NCBI GenBank assembly: GCA_016710935.1
Contig: JADJTY010000003.1
Span: 248,001-312,000, forward strand
Reading direction: 5' to 3'
Source of the DNA: Chitinophagaceae bacterium
GTDB lineage: Bacteria; Bacteroidota; Bacteroidia; Chitinophagales; Chitinophagaceae
Length of the DNA stretch: 64,000 nt
A program made the position numbers and the translations under genes. How positions within the stretch are numbered: position 1 is the stretch's first letter; each line of letters begins with the position of its first letter. The notes beneath the pieces were generated by a model that saw only the letters and a list, made by a program, of their open reading frames with translations, had not been told where the DNA came from and made no database searches. Shown here one piece after another: positions 42,940 through 52,674 of this stretch.

Positions 42940-45900
42940 TTAATTTAAACTTCTGAAGTCAACGGGTACCAGTTTACTTACTCCGGGTTCCTGCATGGTA
43001 ACACCATAGATCACGTCCACGGCACTCATGGTCATTTTATTATGCGTAACAATAATGAACTGGCTGTTTTCACTGAATTTTTTGATCATCTGCGTAAACT
43101 TGCCTACGTTGGCATCATCCAGCGGTGCATCAACCTCATCCAGGATACAGAATGGTGCTGGTTTGATCAAATAGATGGCAAACAATAAAGCTGTTGCAGT
43201 CAATGTTTTTTCTCCACCACTTAACTGTCCAATAGATGAAGGGCGTTTGCCTTTTGGTTTGGCTATGATATCAATATTGGTTTCGGCTAAATTTTCCGGG
43301 TCAACCATGATCATATCTGCGGTGTCATCTTCGGTAAACAATGCCTGGAAAACTTTTTGAAAATTCTCCCTTACTTTATTAAATGTATCCAGGAACTGCT
43401 GGTTGGCAGTTGCTTCCACTTCCTGTATGGTAAGCATCAGGCTTTCCCTTGCCGTTACCAGGTCGTTTTTCTGTTCCAGGATAAAGTCGTACCGCTTTTT
43501 CATTTCGGTATAAGCTTCAATGGCCGTAGGATTTATTTCACCGATATTCTCCAGGCGCTTACGCTGCCTTTCATTCTTCTCTCTTAATTCTTCCAGCGGG
43601 GTATCGGTTGTACGGGGTTCATCAATAATAATATCCAGGTCTACCTTAAACTCCACATTCAGACGCTCTTTCATACCTGCCAGTTGCAGTTTAAGATCGC
43701 TGAGCCTGTCTTTTATCTCATTCAGCAAGGTATCAATGCCTTCTTTGGATTTAAGCTTGCTCTTAATTTCATTTTCTTTTTCAGTAAGTGCATTACGCAG
43801 GTTATAGTACAATTGATCGGCCTGGTTCAATGCCTTCTCTTCGGTTTCTTTATTGTGCAACATGGTGATCACCATGGCTTCCAGTTCTTTTAACTGCGCT
43901 GCAGTTTCGGTAATACTGGCAGCTGCTTCTGTGATCTGTGCAGTGCTGCTTTCAATCTGTAAGGTAAGGTCGTTAAGCTGGTTCGTTTTAAATTCAAACT
44001 CCTGCTTAAGCGAAACCACCTTGCTTTGCTGTTTGGTATACTGCAGGTTGCTGTCGTTGAAAGTGGTGGTTGCGTTGTTATAATCTTCTTCCGCAGTTGC
44101 ATAATCCTGTTCTATTAACTGCATCTTTTCTGTAAGCGCTGCAATTTGTGCATTAAAGGTGTTCAGCATTTCCCTGGTGCTTGCTATATCAGCATGATTC
44201 GTTTCCAGTTGTTTTTCCAGTTCAGTAATTCTTGCATTACTGGTTTCTTCCAGGTGAGTAAGATTTTCAATCCTGTTTTGTAAAGAAAAAACATGATTGG
44301 TAAGGTTATTTATATCCTGTTGTGTTTGCTTTATGGCATTTTCTTTCAGTTGCTCATTAAAAGAGATCACTTCGTTGTGATGTTCCTGTATGTTTGCTTT
44401 TAGGGCAGTAACGATCGCTTCCTGAGCAACGATCTCTTCAATTAATTTTTCTAAATTTTTTGCACGGCCAATTTTTTTTCCTTCAAATAAACCAACGCTG
44501 CCACCGGTTAATGAGTATTTACCTTTTACATACTTACCTGTTTTTTCAAGCACCACTGCCCCATTACTATTGCGTAAAGCTTCTTCATCCTCAGCAATAA
44601 ATACATTACCCAGTAAGTGTTTGGCAAGATTGGCGTATTTGCTGTCTATCTCCACCACACTCAATGCAGGTATGGTTCCTTCGGGTTGATGATGGCTTTC
44701 AAAATCAGTAAACTTATCCTGCAAGAAGAAATTGGCCTTACCTTTTTTATTGTCATCCAGTAAATGAATGGCTTGCAATCCTTCTTCTAAATTATTAACT
44801 ACATAATAGTTCAGGTAAGGTTCCAGTACATTTTCAACAGCGGCACGGTATGCTTCTTTTACATAAATAATATCGCTTAAAAGTGGTGCGGTGTGGTTCC
44901 AGTCTGGATTGTTGTGTAAGAATTTTACACTTTCCGGGTAACCTTCCATGGAGTCGATCAGGCTTTTCAGCAGATCGTGTTCGTTCTTCTTGCTGTCTAA
45001 TGTGCGGCTTTCGGTGGCCAGCTCATTACGCAGACCTTCCATTTTGTTCTGCGTTTGAAGGATCTGCTCCTTGGTAAACTCGTGGTGATCCTGCAATTGC
45101 TGCAGGTCGGTCTTCTTTTGCTCGAGTTCTGCCTCTTTTTGTTTCTTTTCAGGCTCCAGTTGTTGTAATTGGTTCTGGCGCTGTGTTTTCTCTTCCTGTA
45201 TCTGGGTTACAGTTCGTTGTAAATTTTGTATTGAGGTATCGGCAACTGCCACTTTTTTCTCTGCATCAAACTGCTCACGTTGTAAGGCCTGGCTTTGTTT
45301 GCGCAATTCATCAATATGGCTTCGTTTGTCATCAAAAACCCTGCGTTTTTCTTCTACAGCATTTTTCAGGTCAACCAGTTTGCCTTCAAACTGGGTTAGC
45401 TGCATTTCATCTTCACTTATCTGGTTTCCGGTAAACTGTATGCTTTCATCCAGGCCTTTTAACTGTCCGCCTGCTTTTTGCAGGAATTCATTTAGGCCTG
45501 CTTCCCTTTCTTTTAAATATTGTAAACGCTGTCCACTTAAATTCTTTTCATTTTCTTTATTACGAACCGAGTCAAGCATTTCATTAAATGCATGCTGCAT
45601 GGTTTGCAGGGCTTTTTCTTTGGCTACCAGGTCAAGTTTTTCCTGCTCCAGCAAGGCTTCTTCTTTGGCAATAGCTGCTTCCAGTTCTATACGCTTATCT
45701 ACTTCAGCTTTCTGCTTTTCATTCAGGTCATGATAAGTTACATTAAATCCTTCCAGTGCTGCTTTGGCCAGTTCAATACTAACTTCCTTGTACTCTTTTT
45801 TTATTTCGAAGTATTTCTCTGCTTTTTTGGCCTGGCTTTCGAGGCTTTTAAGCTGGTTGTTTATTTCAAATAACAGGTCTTCTACCCGGGCAAGATCCTG

Positions 45901-46455
45901 CTCGGCAGCATCCAGCTTAAGTTTGGCTTCTTTTTTACGGGTTTTGTAAATGGAGATGCCTGCAGCCTGTTCCAGCATTTTGCGGCGGCTGAATTCCTTA
46001 TCCTTAATAATATCATCCACCATACCCAGTTCTATAATGGCATAACTATCATTACTGATACCGGTATCCATGAAAAGGTTGTGAATATCTTTCAAACGGC
46101 AGGCCACATCATTCAGGCGGTATTCACTCTCCCCGCTTTTGTAATATTTACGGGTTACCGTAACCGTACTGAATTCGGTTGGAAGCAGATTTTTTGTATT
46201 ATCAAAAGTGAGGCTAACCTCAGCAATACCACTGGCACTGCGGGTTTTGCTGCCATTAAATACCAGGCTCTCGAGATTTTCACTGCGCAGGTTGCTGATC
46301 TTGTGCTCACCTATCACCCAGCGAATGCTATCCACAATATTGCTTTTTCCACAGCCATTGGGGCCTATAACGCCGGTGATACCTTCATCAAAATTAAGAA
46401 TGGTTTTATCGGCAAAACTCTTAAATCCCTTGATTTCTAAACTCTTTAAACGCAC
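42940..46455 (-). CDS. smc: Chromosome segregation ATPase SMC
   Basis: The protein is 1171 residues, the standard length. Walker A is GPNGCGKS at residues 31-38; the C-terminal ABC signature LSGGEKTLTATALLFAI and Walker B FCILDEVDAPLDDAN are near the end. Two long coiled coils (about 170-500 and 680-1010) flank a hinge around 510-660 with the Gly-rich loop (YSLTGGSVGLFEG). With ScpA and ScpB (not in this window) it forms the bacterial condensin that organises and separates replicated DNA. Upstream, on the opposite strand, lies a tiny membrane protein gene. Confidence 0.97.
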   Translation of the reverse strand: MRLKSLEIKGFKSFADKTILNFDEGITGVIGPNGCGKSNIVDSIRWVIGEHKISNLRSENLESLVFNGSKTRSASGIAEVSLTFDNTKNLLPTEFSTVTVTRKYYKSGESEYRLNDVACRLKDIHNLFMDTGISNDSYAIIELGMVDDIIKDKEFSRRKMLEQAAGISIYKTRKKEAKLKLDAAEQDLARVEDLLFEINNQLKSLESQAKKAEKYFEIKKEYKEVSIELAKAALEGFNVTYHDLNEKQKAEVDKRIELEAAIAKEEALLEQEKLDLVAKEKALQTMQHAFNEMLDSVRNKENEKNLSGQRLQYLKEREAGLNEFLQKAGGQLKGLDESIQFTGNQISEDEMQLTQFEGKLVDLKNAVEEKRRVFDDKRSHIDELRKQSQALQREQFDAEKKVAVADTSIQNLQRTVTQIQEEKTQRQNQLQQLEPEKKQKEAELEQKKTDLQQLQDHHEFTKEQILQTQNKMEGLRNELATESRTLDSKKNEHDLLKSLIDSMEGYPESVKFLHNNPDWNHTAPLLSDIIYVKEAYRAAVENVLEPYLNYYVVNNLEEGLQAIHLLDDNKKGKANFFLQDKFTDFESHHQPEGTIPALSVVEIDSKYANLAKHLLGNVFIAEDEEALRNSNGAVVLEKTGKYVKGKYSLTGGSVGLFEGKKIGRAKNLEKLIEEIVAQEAIVTALKANIQEHHNEVISFNEQLKENAIKQTQQDINNLTNHVFSLQNRIENLTHLEETSNARITELEKQLETNHADIASTREMLNTFNAQIAALTEKMQLIEQDYATAEEDYNNATTTFNDSNLQYTKQQSKVVSLKQEFEFKTNQLNDLTLQIESSTAQITEAAASITETAAQLKELEAMVITMLHNKETEEKALNQADQLYYNLRNALTEKENEIKSKLKSKEGIDTLLNEIKDRLSDLKLQLAGMKERLNVEFKVDLDIIIDEPRTTDTPLEELREKNERQRKRLENIGEINPTAIEAYTEMKKRYDFILEQKNDLVTARESLMLTIQEVEATANQQFLDTFNKVRENFQKVFQALFTEDDTADMIMVDPENLAETNIDIIAKPKGKRPSSIGQLSGGEKTLTATALLFAIYLIKPAPFCILDEVDAPLDDANVGKFTQMIKKFSENSQFIIVTHNKMTMSAVDVIYGVTMQEPGVSKLVPVDFRSLN

Positions 46456-46659
46456 GGTTTTATCTGTATTTTAGGTCAGACGGCAAATATAATGGAATGC
46501 AACAATAGAAAATTTTGATTTTTTACAGCGAAACTCCCAAGTTATTCACAGTTTGATAGTGGCACTCAATTTGTTATACTAAACAAGAATTTAATCGTCA
46601 TGTTAACCAAAACACCTTTAGTTTTAACCATATTTCATTAACTCATTTAAAAATTCAAT

Positions 46660-46776
46660 ATGAACAAATTAGTAAGAGGATTAATAGCCGGATATGGAGC
46701 AAAAAAACTGGGTGGAGGCTGCCTCAGTACTGTTATCATCTTCTTTATTATCTGGTATGCACTTGAGCGTTGTTAG
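46660..46776 (+). CDS. Tiny membrane protein, 38 residues
   Basis: ATG at 46660 to TAG at 46774-46776. The product MNKLVRGLIAGYGAKKLGGG then a hydrophobic helix (LSTVIIFFIIWYALE) has a basic N-terminus and single helix, so it likely inserts with its N-terminus inside. The flanking composition and the clean topology support it; no family is known to me. Divergent from smc and upstream of the frameshifted gene at 46879. Confidence 0.5.
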   Translation: MNKLVRGLIAGYGAKKLGGGCLSTVIIFFIIWYALERC

Positions 46777-46831
46777 CCTGGATTCCCCCTCTTTTTGCCT
46801 GTTAAAATCTTCCCAAACAACAATTTTGATT

Positions 46832-46860
46832 TTGTTATTACGAATCAATTCGTAAATTTG
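46832..46860 (+). promoter_or_regulatory. Promoter with internal palindrome
   Basis: TTG at 46832-46834, an 18-base spacer and TAAATTTG at 46853-46860 match the Bacteroidota -33/-7 pattern. The spacer and first bases of the -7 box contain TACGAAT-CA-ATTCGTA (46839-46854), a perfect 7-bp palindrome placed to block polymerase, so a repressor site is likely. The ATG at 46879 lies 18 bases beyond the -7 box. Confidence 0.6.
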
Positions 46861-46878
46861 GCTCCAAATAAATCAAAT

Positions 46879-47738
46879 ATGAAAAAATAATTACCCTTTT
46901 CTTTTTAACAGGTTCCATTGCAGTTTACGCACAGCCTAAAATATTAACGCAGGCTACACTTACAACAAAAACAACCATTGTATCACCCGAAGGAGATGAA
47001 ACACAGGTTCAGGATATGCGTACTCCTGATGGAGGTGGCGAAGTACGAGTTATGCGTTTTGGAGGCGGTGATGGAGAAACCAAAACAACTACCTGGTTAA
47101 AAAATGACCTTACCAAGACCTTTTCTGAAAGTGAAATGGGGCGTAATACAGTGATCCGGGATAATGCTAAAAAAGTAACAACAACCATTATGGAAATGAT
47201 GGGCCGCAAATCGGGCTTTTATGCTACTGATGAAGACCAGGCACAAATGCGAAAGCGCATGGATAGTATGATGCAGAGCCGTGGTGGCCAGAACGGATCT
47301 ATAGGCGCAGGTTCCAATACGCCTGCTACTTATTCAGTTATTTATTTAGATGAAAGTAAAAAGATAGCGGGCTATGCCTGTAAAAAGGCACTTGTCGTTG
47401 CAGCAAGATCAAACCGGTCTGATACCACTACAGTATGGTATTGCCCGGATTTCAAATTGCAACATTTGGTAAGCACCGGAGGAGCGGCCGGTGGTTTTGG
47501 TGGATTTAATACAACAAGTGGCCCAACGGGTATGGAATTATTAAATGGTTTCCCCATGAGGTATGAAAGAAATATGCCCAGGGGAAGGCAAATGACGGTG
47601 GAAGTTACCAAACTGGTTATTGATAAAGAGGTTGCTGACAAAGAATTTGAGATATCAAAAGATATTGAGATTAAAGCAATGAAGGATATGCAGAATGGTA
47701 GCGGGCCCGGTATGCAGATTAGAATTGCCGGACAATAA
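46879..47738 (+). CDS. Secreted DUF4412/GLPGLI-like protein, start out of frame by one base
   Basis: The promoter and the ATG at 46879 predict MKK then a stop at the fourth codon (ATG AAA AAA TAA). If the six-A run had one more A, the reading would continue as MKKIITLFFLTGS to VYAQ, a perfect signal peptide, into the 240-residue frame whose first ATG is at 47016. The mature part carries a Met-rich linker (RMDSMMQS), KIAGYACKKALVVAA, TTTVWYCPDF and a C-terminal helix-strand block, resembling the DUF4412/GLPGLI proteins of Bacteroidota. Either a deletion, a sequencing error in a homopolymer, or slippage on the A-run restores the frame. Confidence 0.65.
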
Positions 47739-47751
47739 AAAAATATAGCAT

Positions 47752-47785
47752 AAAAAAAACCTCCCGTAAACAGGAGGTTTTTTTA
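47752..47785. terminator. Bidirectional terminator
   Basis: AAAACCTCC and GGAGGTTTT form a perfect stem around CGTAAACA, flanked by an A-run on one side and a T-run on the other, between the convergent DUF4412-like and TPR genes. Confidence 0.85.
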
Positions 47786-47794
47786 TGCATTACT

Positions 47795-49069
47795 TTAAAG
47801 TTTATCTACTTCAATTTTTTTCTTTTCTACCTCTGCTAATTTAGCAGCATTACCACTTGTTTTATAAGCATGCCCTAAAATTTCAAGTGCCAGTTTATAA
47901 TTTGATTTATCTGCAAATTTGTATTCTTTATACGTACCTAAAATCTTTACCGCTTCTTCAGCATAGGGTATACTGGCAAGCATATTTGCTTTTGATTCGG
48001 CAATCAGGTCATTCTTTACTTTTAATTCAGCGGGCTTGGTTCCCTTTATTTTAGCAATGCGCTCATCCAAATCAAAGGTTTTACTATAATATAAGTTTGC
48101 TAACTGCAAATTACCTTCCAGGGTTGATTTTATGGATACAGCTTTTTTGTATAACTCTTCTATCTTATTCTTATATGCATTTATATCCTTTCCTTTGGAA
48201 GCATCGGTGCCGAGGAATTTATCAATTTCAATGGCATAGTTATAAAATACCACATAGTTATTCGGTAATGATTTAGTAAGTTCCTCATATTTATTCAATA
48301 AAGGTTCATCCTCCAGATCGCCCAGTGCAAATTCGATCTCTTTCATCTCCCAGTAAGGGATATCAATGGGATAATGCTTCTTTGCCGATGCAATGTATTT
48401 TGCAAATTGCTCTGCATTCTTTTCTCTTTTAGCCTTTAAGATCATTTCTTCGTATGCACTTACATATTTTTCATCAGACAGATCTGCATCTGCAATTTTT
48501 TTATAATAGATCTGTGCTTCGTCCTTTTTCTTAAGTTCATTAGCAAGTACAGCCAGGTTCCAAATCAGGTCGGTATCGTGTACAGCAAATTTTAAATTAT
48601 TGGGGCCATCCAGTTTGTTGGTAATGCCATAATCATGTACATCCAGGGTGTTTTTGAAAAGATTATACGATTCTGCAAAATTCTTTTCGTTGTATAGTTT
48701 GATCCCCAGGTCGTAATAGAGATAATATATATTAAAGAGCGTAGAATTGCTTTCTTCTTTGGTCAATGGTGCTTTTGGATCAAGTTCTGTGTATTTTTTA
48801 ATCGCAACAAACGACTCATCAATAAGGGCTTTGCTTTCAGCGGTTGTTTTTTTAGGATCTCTTGCCAGGGCACTATATACATAGGCCTTATAATAGGTGG
48901 CAGTTGGGTTTGCTGTGTTTTTTGGATCAGCTATATACTTATCCAGGGCATCCTTTGCCTTATCAAACTGCTTTAATTCTATATTAAATCTTATTTCCTT
49001 CGGCAATTCCTGGCTGGTTACATACAGGCTGCCAAAAACCATCATAGTGGCCAATACATATTTCTTCAT
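47795..49069 (-). CDS. Secreted tetratricopeptide-repeat protein
   Basis: The protein is 424 residues with signal peptide MKKYVLATMMVFGSLYVTS. Repeated helix pairs of TPR type run the full length: QFDKAKDALDKYI, LYNEKNFAESYNLFKNTLDV, KKKDEAQIYYKKIAD, and a final YKLALEILGHAYKTSGNAAKLAEVEKK. TPRs bind protein partners; the periplasmic location suggests a role in an envelope complex, unidentified. No operon partner: it faces a terminator and is divergent from dnaG. Confidence 0.85.
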   Translation of the reverse strand: MKKYVLATMMVFGSLYVTSQELPKEIRFNIELKQFDKAKDALDKYIADPKNTANPTATYYKAYVYSALARDPKKTTAESKALIDESFVAIKKYTELDPKAPLTKEESNSTLFNIYYLYYDLGIKLYNEKNFAESYNLFKNTLDVHDYGITNKLDGPNNLKFAVHDTDLIWNLAVLANELKKKDEAQIYYKKIADADLSDEKYVSAYEEMILKAKREKNAEQFAKYIASAKKHYPIDIPYWEMKEIEFALGDLEDEPLLNKYEELTKSLPNNYVVFYNYAIEIDKFLGTDASKGKDINAYKNKIEELYKKAVSIKSTLEGNLQLANLYYSKTFDLDERIAKIKGTKPAELKVKNDLIAESKANMLASIPYAEEAVKILGTYKEYKFADKSNYKLALEILGHAYKTSGNAAKLAEVEKKKIEVDKL

Positions 49070-49232
49070 GCTTTTATTTTTTTAGGTGTTAAAGGTATTA
49101 ATTAAACAGATGAGTTTTATCTGATTTTTTCATAAATTATGCCACAATTTTAAAAGCCGGACCGTTTACCAAAGTTTAACAAGGCACCAATCGCCTAAAC
49201 ATGTGTAAATTACGGCCTCAATATTTATATAA

Positions 49233-51179
49233 TTGATATCGCAGGAAAGCATACAGCAGATACAAAGCCGCATTGATATTGTGGAAATAGTTGGCTCTTT
49301 CATTAAATTGAAAAAAAGAGGTGCCAATTACCTGGGCCTGTGTCCTTTTCATAACGAAAAAACGCCCTCCTTTACCGTATCACCATCTAAAGAAATATAT
49401 AAATGTTTTGGCTGCGGCAGAAGCGGCAACAGCATCAGTTTTTTAATGGAGGCTGAAAAATACAGTTATGTGGAAGCCCTTCGCTGGCTGGCAGCAAAAT
49501 ATAATGTAGAGATTGAAGAAAGTGAAACAAGCCCGGAATTTAAACAGCAGCAACAGGTTGCAGATAGTTTATATATCATCAACAATTTTGCGCAAAAATA
49601 TTTTACAGATGCTTTAATGAATAGTGAGGAAGGACAGGATATTGCATTGAGCTATTTAAAAGAGCGTGGTTTCAGGGAAGAGATCATCAGCAAATTTCAA
49701 TTAGGCTACAACAGCGAAGCAAGAGATGGTTTTACCAAAGCTGCCCTGGCCTCACAATACAGCCTCGAGTACTTACAAAAAACCGGACTGGTCAATGTTC
49801 GTGAAGGCAATGCGTACGATAATTACCGTGGACGTATTATTTTTCCCATACACAACCAAAGTGGAAAAGTACTGGGCTTTGGCGCCAGGATCATTAAGAA
49901 GAATGATAAGGCACCAAAATACATAAACACACCTGAAAATGAGATTTATGTAAAGAGTAAGATACTTTACGGTTCTTATTTTGCACGCCAGGCCATTGAT
50001 AAAGCCGATGAATGTTTACTGGTAGAGGGATACACCGATGTGGTTAGTCTGCACCAGGCAGGCGTAGAAAATGTGGTTGCCAGTGGTGGAACATCGCTTA
50101 CACCTGATCAGTTGCGTCTTATAAAAAAATACACCAACAACCTTACCATTATTTATGATGGTGATGGAGCCGGAATAAAAGCGGCGCTTCGTGGACTTGA
50201 CCTGGCCCTGGAAGAAAGCCTGAATGTAAAACTGGTTTTAATACCCGATGGAGAAGACCCGGATAGTTATGTAAACAAAGTAGGCACTGCCCGGTTCATC
50301 AGTTTTGTAAATGAAAATAAAAAGGATTTTATTTTATTTCAGTTGGGCATTGCCTTAAAAGATGCCGGTAACGATAGCACCAAAAAATCAGTGGTTGTAA
50401 ACCAGATCGCTGAAACGATCTCAAAAATTAATAAGACAGAAGATTTTACCAAACAACAGGATTATATAAAACAGTGTTCCGAAATTTTAAAGATCGAAGA
50501 AAGCGGTTTACATGCGCTGGTAAATAAATTCATCCGGGAAAAAATAAATAAGGAAGAGACCCGTGTAAACCGTGACCACCGTTTTGCAGAAGAAACACCA
50601 ATTAGTGATCAGTATAGTGAAACGGATACTGATATCACTGCGCTTTTTAATAAAGATGAGATTCATGAGCAGGCCATGATACGCAGCCTGCTTGAATTTG
50701 GGTTAAAGAACTGGAATGAAGAACAAAAAGTGGCTGAATATATTTTTAAAGAAGTTGAAGAGAACCAGCTGGAAGAACTGATTGACAATAAGGAACTGGT
50801 AAGGGTAATGCACACCTACAAGGCCTGGTTTGATGCAGGTATTGAACCAACAGCAAAGAATTTCTTATATCATGAAGACCAGCAGATGAGTTCATTGGTG
50901 GTAAGCATCATGGATTTTAATTACGAAATAAGTCCCAAATGGAAAGAACATTTTGAAGGTTATATTGCAACCCGTGAAGACCTGTTTGCCGAAGAAGTTT
51001 TTTCTACCTTAAATTACCTGAAGCTGCGCAAAATTAAAAGGCTGATGGATGAAAATCAGCGTGACCTTGAAAGATCCACAGTTGCAGAAGACCAGATGAT
51101 ACTGGTACAAACCCACCAGCATTTAAAACAAATGGAAATTGAATTAACGAAGCAATTGGGTACGGTTATTTTCAGGTGA
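49233..51179 (+). CDS. dnaG: DNA primase
   Basis: The protein is 648 residues with a TTG start at 49233; the sequence is full length there (MISQESIQQIQSRIDIVEI). The zinc-binding domain has C37-x2-H40 and C58-x2-C61 (CPFH, CFGC). The TOPRIM core follows with VEGYTDVVSLHQAG, IYDGDGAGIKAA and DGEDPDSYV, the Mg-binding acidic residues. The C-terminal helical helicase-interaction part covers about 430-648. It makes RNA primers for replication. It faces the EVE-domain gene with two short repeats between. Confidence 0.96.
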   Translation: MISQESIQQIQSRIDIVEIVGSFIKLKKRGANYLGLCPFHNEKTPSFTVSPSKEIYKCFGCGRSGNSISFLMEAEKYSYVEALRWLAAKYNVEIEESETSPEFKQQQQVADSLYIINNFAQKYFTDALMNSEEGQDIALSYLKERGFREEIISKFQLGYNSEARDGFTKAALASQYSLEYLQKTGLVNVREGNAYDNYRGRIIFPIHNQSGKVLGFGARIIKKNDKAPKYINTPENEIYVKSKILYGSYFARQAIDKADECLLVEGYTDVVSLHQAGVENVVASGGTSLTPDQLRLIKKYTNNLTIIYDGDGAGIKAALRGLDLALEESLNVKLVLIPDGEDPDSYVNKVGTARFISFVNENKKDFILFQLGIALKDAGNDSTKKSVVVNQIAETISKINKTEDFTKQQDYIKQCSEILKIEESGLHALVNKFIREKINKEETRVNRDHRFAEETPISDQYSETDTDITALFNKDEIHEQAMIRSLLEFGLKNWNEEQKVAEYIFKEVEENQLEELIDNKELVRVMHTYKAWFDAGIEPTAKNFLYHEDQQMSSLVVSIMDFNYEISPKWKEHFEGYIATREDLFAEEVFSTLNYLKLRKIKRLMDENQRDLERSTVAEDQMILVQTHQHLKQMEIELTKQLGTVIFR

Positions 51180-51180
51180 C

Positions 51181-51217
51181 CTCACCCCAACCCCTCTCCA
51201 AAAGAGAGGGGCAAGAG
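51181..51217. repeat. Short palindromic repeat, CCCCTCTCC type
   Basis: CCCCTCTC-CAAAA-GAGAGGGG forms a perfect palindrome with flanking CTCACCCCAA and CAAGAG. It lies right after dnaG and belongs to the same class of repeated G/C-rich words as 51261 and the hutU element. Could also act as a terminator, but no T-run follows. Confidence 0.6.
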
Positions 51218-51260
51218 CCTTATAAGCTGAAAGCATTTAAAACTTCCAGATTATATCAGA

Positions 51261-51301
51261 GTCCAAAGTTCCCCCTTTAGGGGGCGGAGGGGGTTCAAGG
51301 G
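51261..51301. repeat. Short G/C-rich palindromic repeat
   Basis: The core CCCCCTTTAGGGGG lies within AAGTTCCCCC...GGGGGTTCAAGGGG. The right edge overlaps the last codons of the EVE gene (stop at 51295-51297). It resembles the hutU insertion element in its C-run/G-run words. Confidence 0.55.
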
Positions 51302-51705
51302 GTTTCCGCCAGCTTCATCACCCACTCCCACTCTTCCGGCTTTACTGTTTGCACACTCAATCTTCCCAACCTCACCAAATCCATGTTTTCAAAACGGCCA
51401 TCGGCTTTTAATTGATTAAGGCTTACCGGCTTCTTCAATTTTTTAACTGCCTTTATATCCACCGCCACCCATCTGTCATCATCGATGGTGGGATCCTGGT
51501 ATGCTTCTTTTACAACTTTAGCAATACCAACGATCTCCACGCCTTCATTGCTGTGATAATAGAAAACATCATCCCCTTTTTTCATGGCACGTAAATTTAT
51601 ACGGGCTGCATAATTGCGTACACCACTCCAGCAGGTTTGTTTGTCTTTTACCAATGTATCCCAACTATAAACCGAGGGTTCTGATTTTACCAGCCAATAA
51701 GCCAT
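51295..51705 (-). CDS. EVE-domain protein
   Basis: The protein is 136 residues, essentially one EVE domain: WLVKSEPSVYSWDTLVKDKQTCWSGVRNYAARINLRAMKKGD, then VFYYHSNEGVEIVGIAKVVKEAYQDP, DDRWVAVDI, and GRLSVQTVKPEEWEWV. EVE proteins resemble PUA/YTH domains and are thought to bind modified bases in nucleic acid. Its last codons overlap a palindromic repeat. Stands alone, convergent with dnaG. Confidence 0.93.
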   Translation of the reverse strand: MAYWLVKSEPSVYSWDTLVKDKQTCWSGVRNYAARINLRAMKKGDDVFYYHSNEGVEIVGIAKVVKEAYQDPTIDDDRWVAVDIKAVKKLKKPVSLNQLKADGRFENMDLVRLGRLSVQTVKPEEWEWVMKLAETP

Positions 51706-51906
51706 AATTATGTAAGCATTAAATATGAGGAATTAAGAATCACGTTCAAAAGTAAAGATATTATAGGAGTTAGAAAGAACGTAACCGAAAGCAACGCAAA
51801 AAAAAACTTAACTAAATAAATCCAGACATTTTCATTTACCGTATTTGTATCTGTTGCTGTTTGGCGACGGAATAAAACGAAATCATTAATCTAAAAAACA
51901 ATTAAA

Positions 51907-52626
51907 ATGAAAAGAAACAAATTACTGCTGTCAGCTATTGTTGCAGCAACACTCATCACCGGCGGAGTAATGTATGCGGCAGATCATATTGATACGCCTG
52001 CAGTTACAGGCCAATCAACAGACATTACGGATGTATATGTCTTTCAGGGACAAAATACGGGCAACCTGGTATTTGTAGCAAATACACAAGGCCTGTTGGC
52101 TCCCGGCAGTACTGCTGCTGCTAAGTTTGATGAAAATACAGTTATTGAATTTAACATTGATAACACAGGGGATGCTATTGAAGACCTGGTTATCCAATGT
52201 AAGTATGACGCAGCATCAAACAGCATGCAGGTTTATGGCCCAATTATGCCATCAGAAAAAGGAACACGCAGTAAACTTGAAGGTAATATTACAGCTTCAG
52301 TAGCTGTTACAGCTTACGGAGCTGGTTCTCCTGTTGTTGTAACAGGAGTTAGTGGTGTTACCGTCTTTGCAGGTCCAAGAGATGATCCATTCTATTTTGA
52401 CCTGACTCAATACTCTAAAGTTATAGCAGGTACAGCAACAGGTTTTTTGCCTAAACTACCTGTAGGTACACCAGTTGGTACAGCCGGTTTTGCGGATGAT
52501 ACTTTCAGAGGTACAAATGTTTTAAGTTTAGTTGTAGAGGTGCCAAAATCTTTGTTAGGTGCGCAAACATCCGGAACCTTTACTAACAAGGTAAATGTAT
52601 GGGTGGAAACGAAAAAGAAAATATAA
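51907..52626 (+). CDS. DUF4331 protein, N-terminal-type half
   Basis: The protein is 239 residues with a signal peptide (MKRNKLLLSAIVAATLITGGVMYA). It opens with HIDTPAVTGQSTDITDVYVFQG, the DUF4331 start, and contains FAGPRDDPFYFDL and a final KVNVWVETKKK. The next gene, 48 bases on, carries the C-terminal DUF4331 signature, so the domain appears split over two polypeptides. The family is secreted or surface-linked and of unknown function. Together with the lipoprotein gene it probably forms an operon. Confidence 0.85.
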   Translation: MKRNKLLLSAIVAATLITGGVMYAADHIDTPAVTGQSTDITDVYVFQGQNTGNLVFVANTQGLLAPGSTAAAKFDENTVIEFNIDNTGDAIEDLVIQCKYDAASNSMQVYGPIMPSEKGTRSKLEGNITASVAVTAYGAGSPVVVTGVSGVTVFAGPRDDPFYFDLTQYSKVIAGTATGFLPKLPVGTPVGTAGFADDTFRGTNVLSLVVEVPKSLLGAQTSGTFTNKVNVWVETKKKI

Positions 52627-52634
52627 TTAATCTT

Positions 52635-52650
52635 TCTGCCAACAGGCAGA
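52635..52650 (+). other. Small hairpin between the two DUF4331 genes
   Basis: TCTGCC-AACA-GGCAGA, a perfect 6-bp stem with no T-run. It could tune the relative levels of the two halves (processing or translation) if they are co-transcribed. Confidence 0.35.
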
Positions 52651-52674
52651 CTTAAACAATTTAAAATAATAACA

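Noticed and set aside
51181..51217. Palindrome after dnaG as a rho-independent terminator
   Set aside because: The stem is perfect but no T-run follows in either direction; it fits better with the repeat words nearby.
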